Below, piece by piece: positions 4,532-5,909 of a stretch of DNA of 5,909 nt. The position numbers and the translations under genes were made by a program. This stretch comes from an uncultured Collinsella sp. Lineage in GTDB: Bacteria; Actinomycetota; Coriobacteriia; Coriobacteriales; Coriobacteriaceae. Where the stretch lies: positions 1 through 5,909 of the forward strand of contig CAJLAN010000114.1 in assembly GCA_905204635.1 (NCBI GenBank). Reading direction: 5' to 3'. The notes under the pieces are model-generated. The model saw nothing but the letters and a program-made list of their open reading frames with translations, made no database searches and had not been told where the DNA came from. Every line of letters begins with the position of its first letter. Within the stretch, counting starts at the first letter, position 1.

Positions 4532-5245
4532 ATGACGGACTGTCGTTTCTCGCGCTTGCTTGCAAAACTGGAGATCCCGCTGTTGTTGGCGGTGCCGGCG
4601 GTGATGGCTGCGGCGTTGCTGTCGGGTGTTGAGCAGGCAGCATTGGCCATGCTGGTTGTGGTGGCGCTGGTGCTCGCGCTGTTCTTTGCGGGTTACGAGG
4701 CATCTCGTCCGGGTTTGCGCCAGATTATGCCCACGCTGGTTCTGGCAGCATTGGCCGCGGCGGGGCGCATCTTGTTTGGCCCCATTCCCGACTTTAAACC
4801 CGTGAGTGCCATCGCCATTATCGCCGGGGCGACACTCGGTCGTCGTAACGGCTTTATGGTCGGTGCGTTGGCGGCGCTGACCAGCAATTTCTTTTTTGGG
4901 CAGGGCATGTGGACGCCGTGGCAGATGTATGCCTGGGGGCTCGTGGGATACGTTGGCGGTGCGCTGGCGCATGCCGGCGCTTTTGATCGCGCCGATGGCA
5001 CCGTGCGTATGCCGGCGCTGCTGACCTACGGCTTTGCTTCGGGTTTGCTGTACGGCGTTGTGATCAACGCCTACGACATTATCGGTTTTGTTCAACCGCT
5101 CACGTGGGCGGGTGCCATGGCACGTCTTGCCACGGCAGTGCCGTTCGATATCACACACGGCCTCGCGACCTGCGTGTTCTTGGCTGCCTTGTACAAGCCT
5201 TGGTGCCGTCGCATTAACCGTGTCGTCGTGAAATACGGGCTGTAA
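4532..5245 (+). CDS. ECF transporter S component (substrate-binding membrane protein)
   Basis: This integral membrane protein would capture a vitamin or similar micronutrient for an ECF importer. The 237 residues contain about six hydrophobic segments, near 13-31, 34-53, 65-83, 91-118, 131-149 and 163-183, with another near 205-221. The segment GRILFGPIPDFKPVSAIAII (78-97) and the motif FFFGQGMWTPWQMYAWGL (120-137) match a recognisable S-component family in which GQGPWTPWQ is typical. The substrate cannot be decided from sequence, and the weak link to cobalamin-type S proteins is not enough to assign one. The ATG at 4532 starts 4 nt after the ATPase stop, so the two genes are probably translationally coupled; an upstream ATG at 4457 would overlap the ATPase and is rejected. 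No EcfT gene follows; the next gene is convergent. Confidence 0.88.
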   Translation: MTDCRFSRLLAKLEIPLLLAVPAVMAAALLSGVEQAALAMLVVVALVLALFFAGYEASRPGLRQIMPTLVLAALAAAGRILFGPIPDFKPVSAIAIIAGATLGRRNGFMVGALAALTSNFFFGQGMWTPWQMYAWGLVGYVGGALAHAGAFDRADGTVRMPALLTYGFASGLLYGVVINAYDIIGFVQPLTWAGAMARLATAVPFDITHGLATCVFLAALYKPWCRRINRVVVKYGL

Positions 5246-5270
5246 GGCATTTCGCGTTCCCTCACGAACT

Positions 5271-5331
5271 TGCGGTGGAATGGTTCTCGTTTTTGGCTAT
5301 TTGCTGCCCAAACAGGAACTATTCCACCGCA
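5271..5331. repeat. Hairpin repeat after the S-component gene, related to the core of the 144-nt palindrome
   Basis: TGCGGTGGAATGGTTC (5271-5286) pairs with GAACTATTCCACCGCA (5316-5331): 16 pairs with one G-U wobble and a 29-nt loop. The arms share GCGGTG(A/G)AAT and TATTCCACCGC with the inner stem at 2544-2608, and both loops contain GGC and a CAAAACAG-like stretch. It lies 25 nt after the S-component stop. It could end transcription or protect the mRNA 3' end, though no U-tract follows. Confidence 0.65.
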
Positions 5332-5338
5332 CCTTATA

Positions 5339-5379
5339 GGGGGAGAGGGGCCACATAATCTGTTTTCCTCTGTCCCCCC
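5339..5379. terminator. Possible bidirectional hairpin between convergent genes
   Basis: GGGGGA (5339-5344) pairs with TCCCCC, and GAGG (5345-5348) pairs with CCTC (5367-5370), with a GT bulge on the 3' side. It lies between the S-component and exonuclease III genes, which point toward each other. No clear T-run follows on either strand, so termination is only suggested. Confidence 0.3.
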
Positions 5380-5394
5380 AGGAATTACTTGGGG

Positions 5395-5909
5395 CTAGAG
5401 TTCTAGCGTGAGGGTGACGGGGCAGTGGTCGCTGCCGAAGATGTCGCCGCGGATGCCGGTGTCGCGTACGTTGTCGGCGATTGCGTCGCTTACCAGGAAG
5501 TAATCGATGCGCCAGCCGGCGTTGTTCTTGCGGGCATTAAAGCGGTAGCTCCACCAGCTGTAGACGCCCTCGACGTCGGGGTTTGCCGCGCGCCAGGTAT
5601 CGGTAAACCCGGCGTTGAGCAGCTCGGTAAACTTGCCGCGTTCTTCGTCCGAAAAGCCTGCGTTGCCGCGGTTGGACTTGGGGTTCTTAAGGTCGATCTC
5701 CTCATGCGCCACGTTAAAGTCGCCGCAGGTTACGACGGGTTTGCCGGTCTCGCGCTCGAGTCCCGTCAAAAAGCCGCGATAGGCATCATCCCAGGCCATG
5801 CGCACATCGATGCGCGCGAGCTCATTTTGGGCGTTGGGCGTGTAGACGTCGACAAACCAAAACTTGTCGAACTCGAGCGCGCAGACGCGGCCCTCGGTTA
5901 CGGCTTGGG
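5395..5909 (-). CDS. xth: Exodeoxyribonuclease III (partial; N-terminus beyond right edge)
   Basis: The enzyme removes nucleotides from DNA 3' ends and cuts at abasic sites in base-excision repair. The 170 visible residues are the C-terminal part of a protein usually about 250-280 aa. Family motifs in order are VDVYTPNAQ (about 19-27), GDFNVAHEEIDL (62-73) with the catalytic Asp and Asn, GFSDEER, DTWR, YSWWSYRFNARKNNAGWRIDYFLVS, and GSDHCPVTLTLEL at the end, whose aspartate-histidine pair is catalytic. The frame is open to the right edge, so the ATG/GTG codons near 5799-5805 are internal and not the start. It is convergent with the S-component gene and seems unrelated to it. Nothing unusual is seen in the visible part. 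Confidence 0.95.
   Translation of the reverse strand, partial: QAVTEGRVCALEFDKFWFVDVYTPNAQNELARIDVRMAWDDAYRGFLTGLERETGKPVVTCGDFNVAHEEIDLKNPKSNRGNAGFSDEERGKFTELLNAGFTDTWRAANPDVEGVYSWWSYRFNARKNNAGWRIDYFLVSDAIADNVRDTGIRGDIFGSDHCPVTLTLEL

Noticed and set aside
4403..5158. Minus-strand open frame of 251 codons
   Set aside because: It is the reverse shadow of the S-component gene and the ATPase end; the product is an Arg/Gln/His-rich low-complexity sequence with no domain.
5395..5805. Start of the exonuclease gene at the GTG near 5805
   Set aside because: The frame continues to the right edge with clear exonuclease III sequence (VDVYTPNAQ), so the gene starts outside the window.

Overview
The window looks like chromosomal DNA from a gut actinobacterium of the class Coriobacteriia, most likely Collinsella or a close relative. 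That is an inference from moderately high GC, strong G/C at third codon positions, the type of PTS and ECF genes, and GC-rich palindromic repeats between genes. No rRNA, tRNA, CRISPR array or transposase gene is visible.

Layout. (1) Positions 1-2242, all on the minus strand, hold a phosphotransferase (PTS) sugar-uptake operon. In transcription order it contains a glucose-type EIIA protein, a BglG/LicT-family antiterminator with two PRD domains, and the N-terminal 252 residues of a glucose-superfamily EIIC permease that runs off the left edge. Its leader (about 2243-2375) can fold into two mutually exclusive hairpins: a RAT-like antiterminator and a terminator that overlaps it. This fits autoregulation by the encoded antiterminator. 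(2) Positions 2243-2661 have no gene; they hold that leader, a probable promoter, a short direct repeat and a 144-nt near-palindrome. (3) Positions 2662-3423, minus strand, encode a flavodoxin-ferredoxin fusion (EFR1-type) with two 4Fe-4S motifs. (4) Positions 3424-3861 have no gene I can support. They carry divergent promoters and a 236-bp segment bounded by inverted 26-bp repeats. (5) Positions 3862-5245, plus strand, encode a single-domain ABC ATPase and a membrane S component, parts of an ECF vitamin/nutrient importer. No EcfT is present, the only start codon I can defend for the ATPase lies inside a repeat, and it has no recognisable ribosome-binding site. (6) Positions 5246-5394 separate convergent genes and contain two hairpins, one related to the core of the 144-nt palindrome. 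(7) Positions 5395-5909, minus strand, are the C-terminal part of exodeoxyribonuclease III.

The PTS genes form one functional unit: EIIA passes phosphate toward the EIIB/EIIC side, and the PRD antiterminator senses PTS phosphorylation and controls transcription through the leader. The ECF ATPase and S component form a second unit that would need an EcfT from elsewhere. The ferredoxin and exonuclease genes look independent. Nothing amounts to a clearly new system. The most interesting material is in the intergenic structures and the apparently reduced ECF locus.
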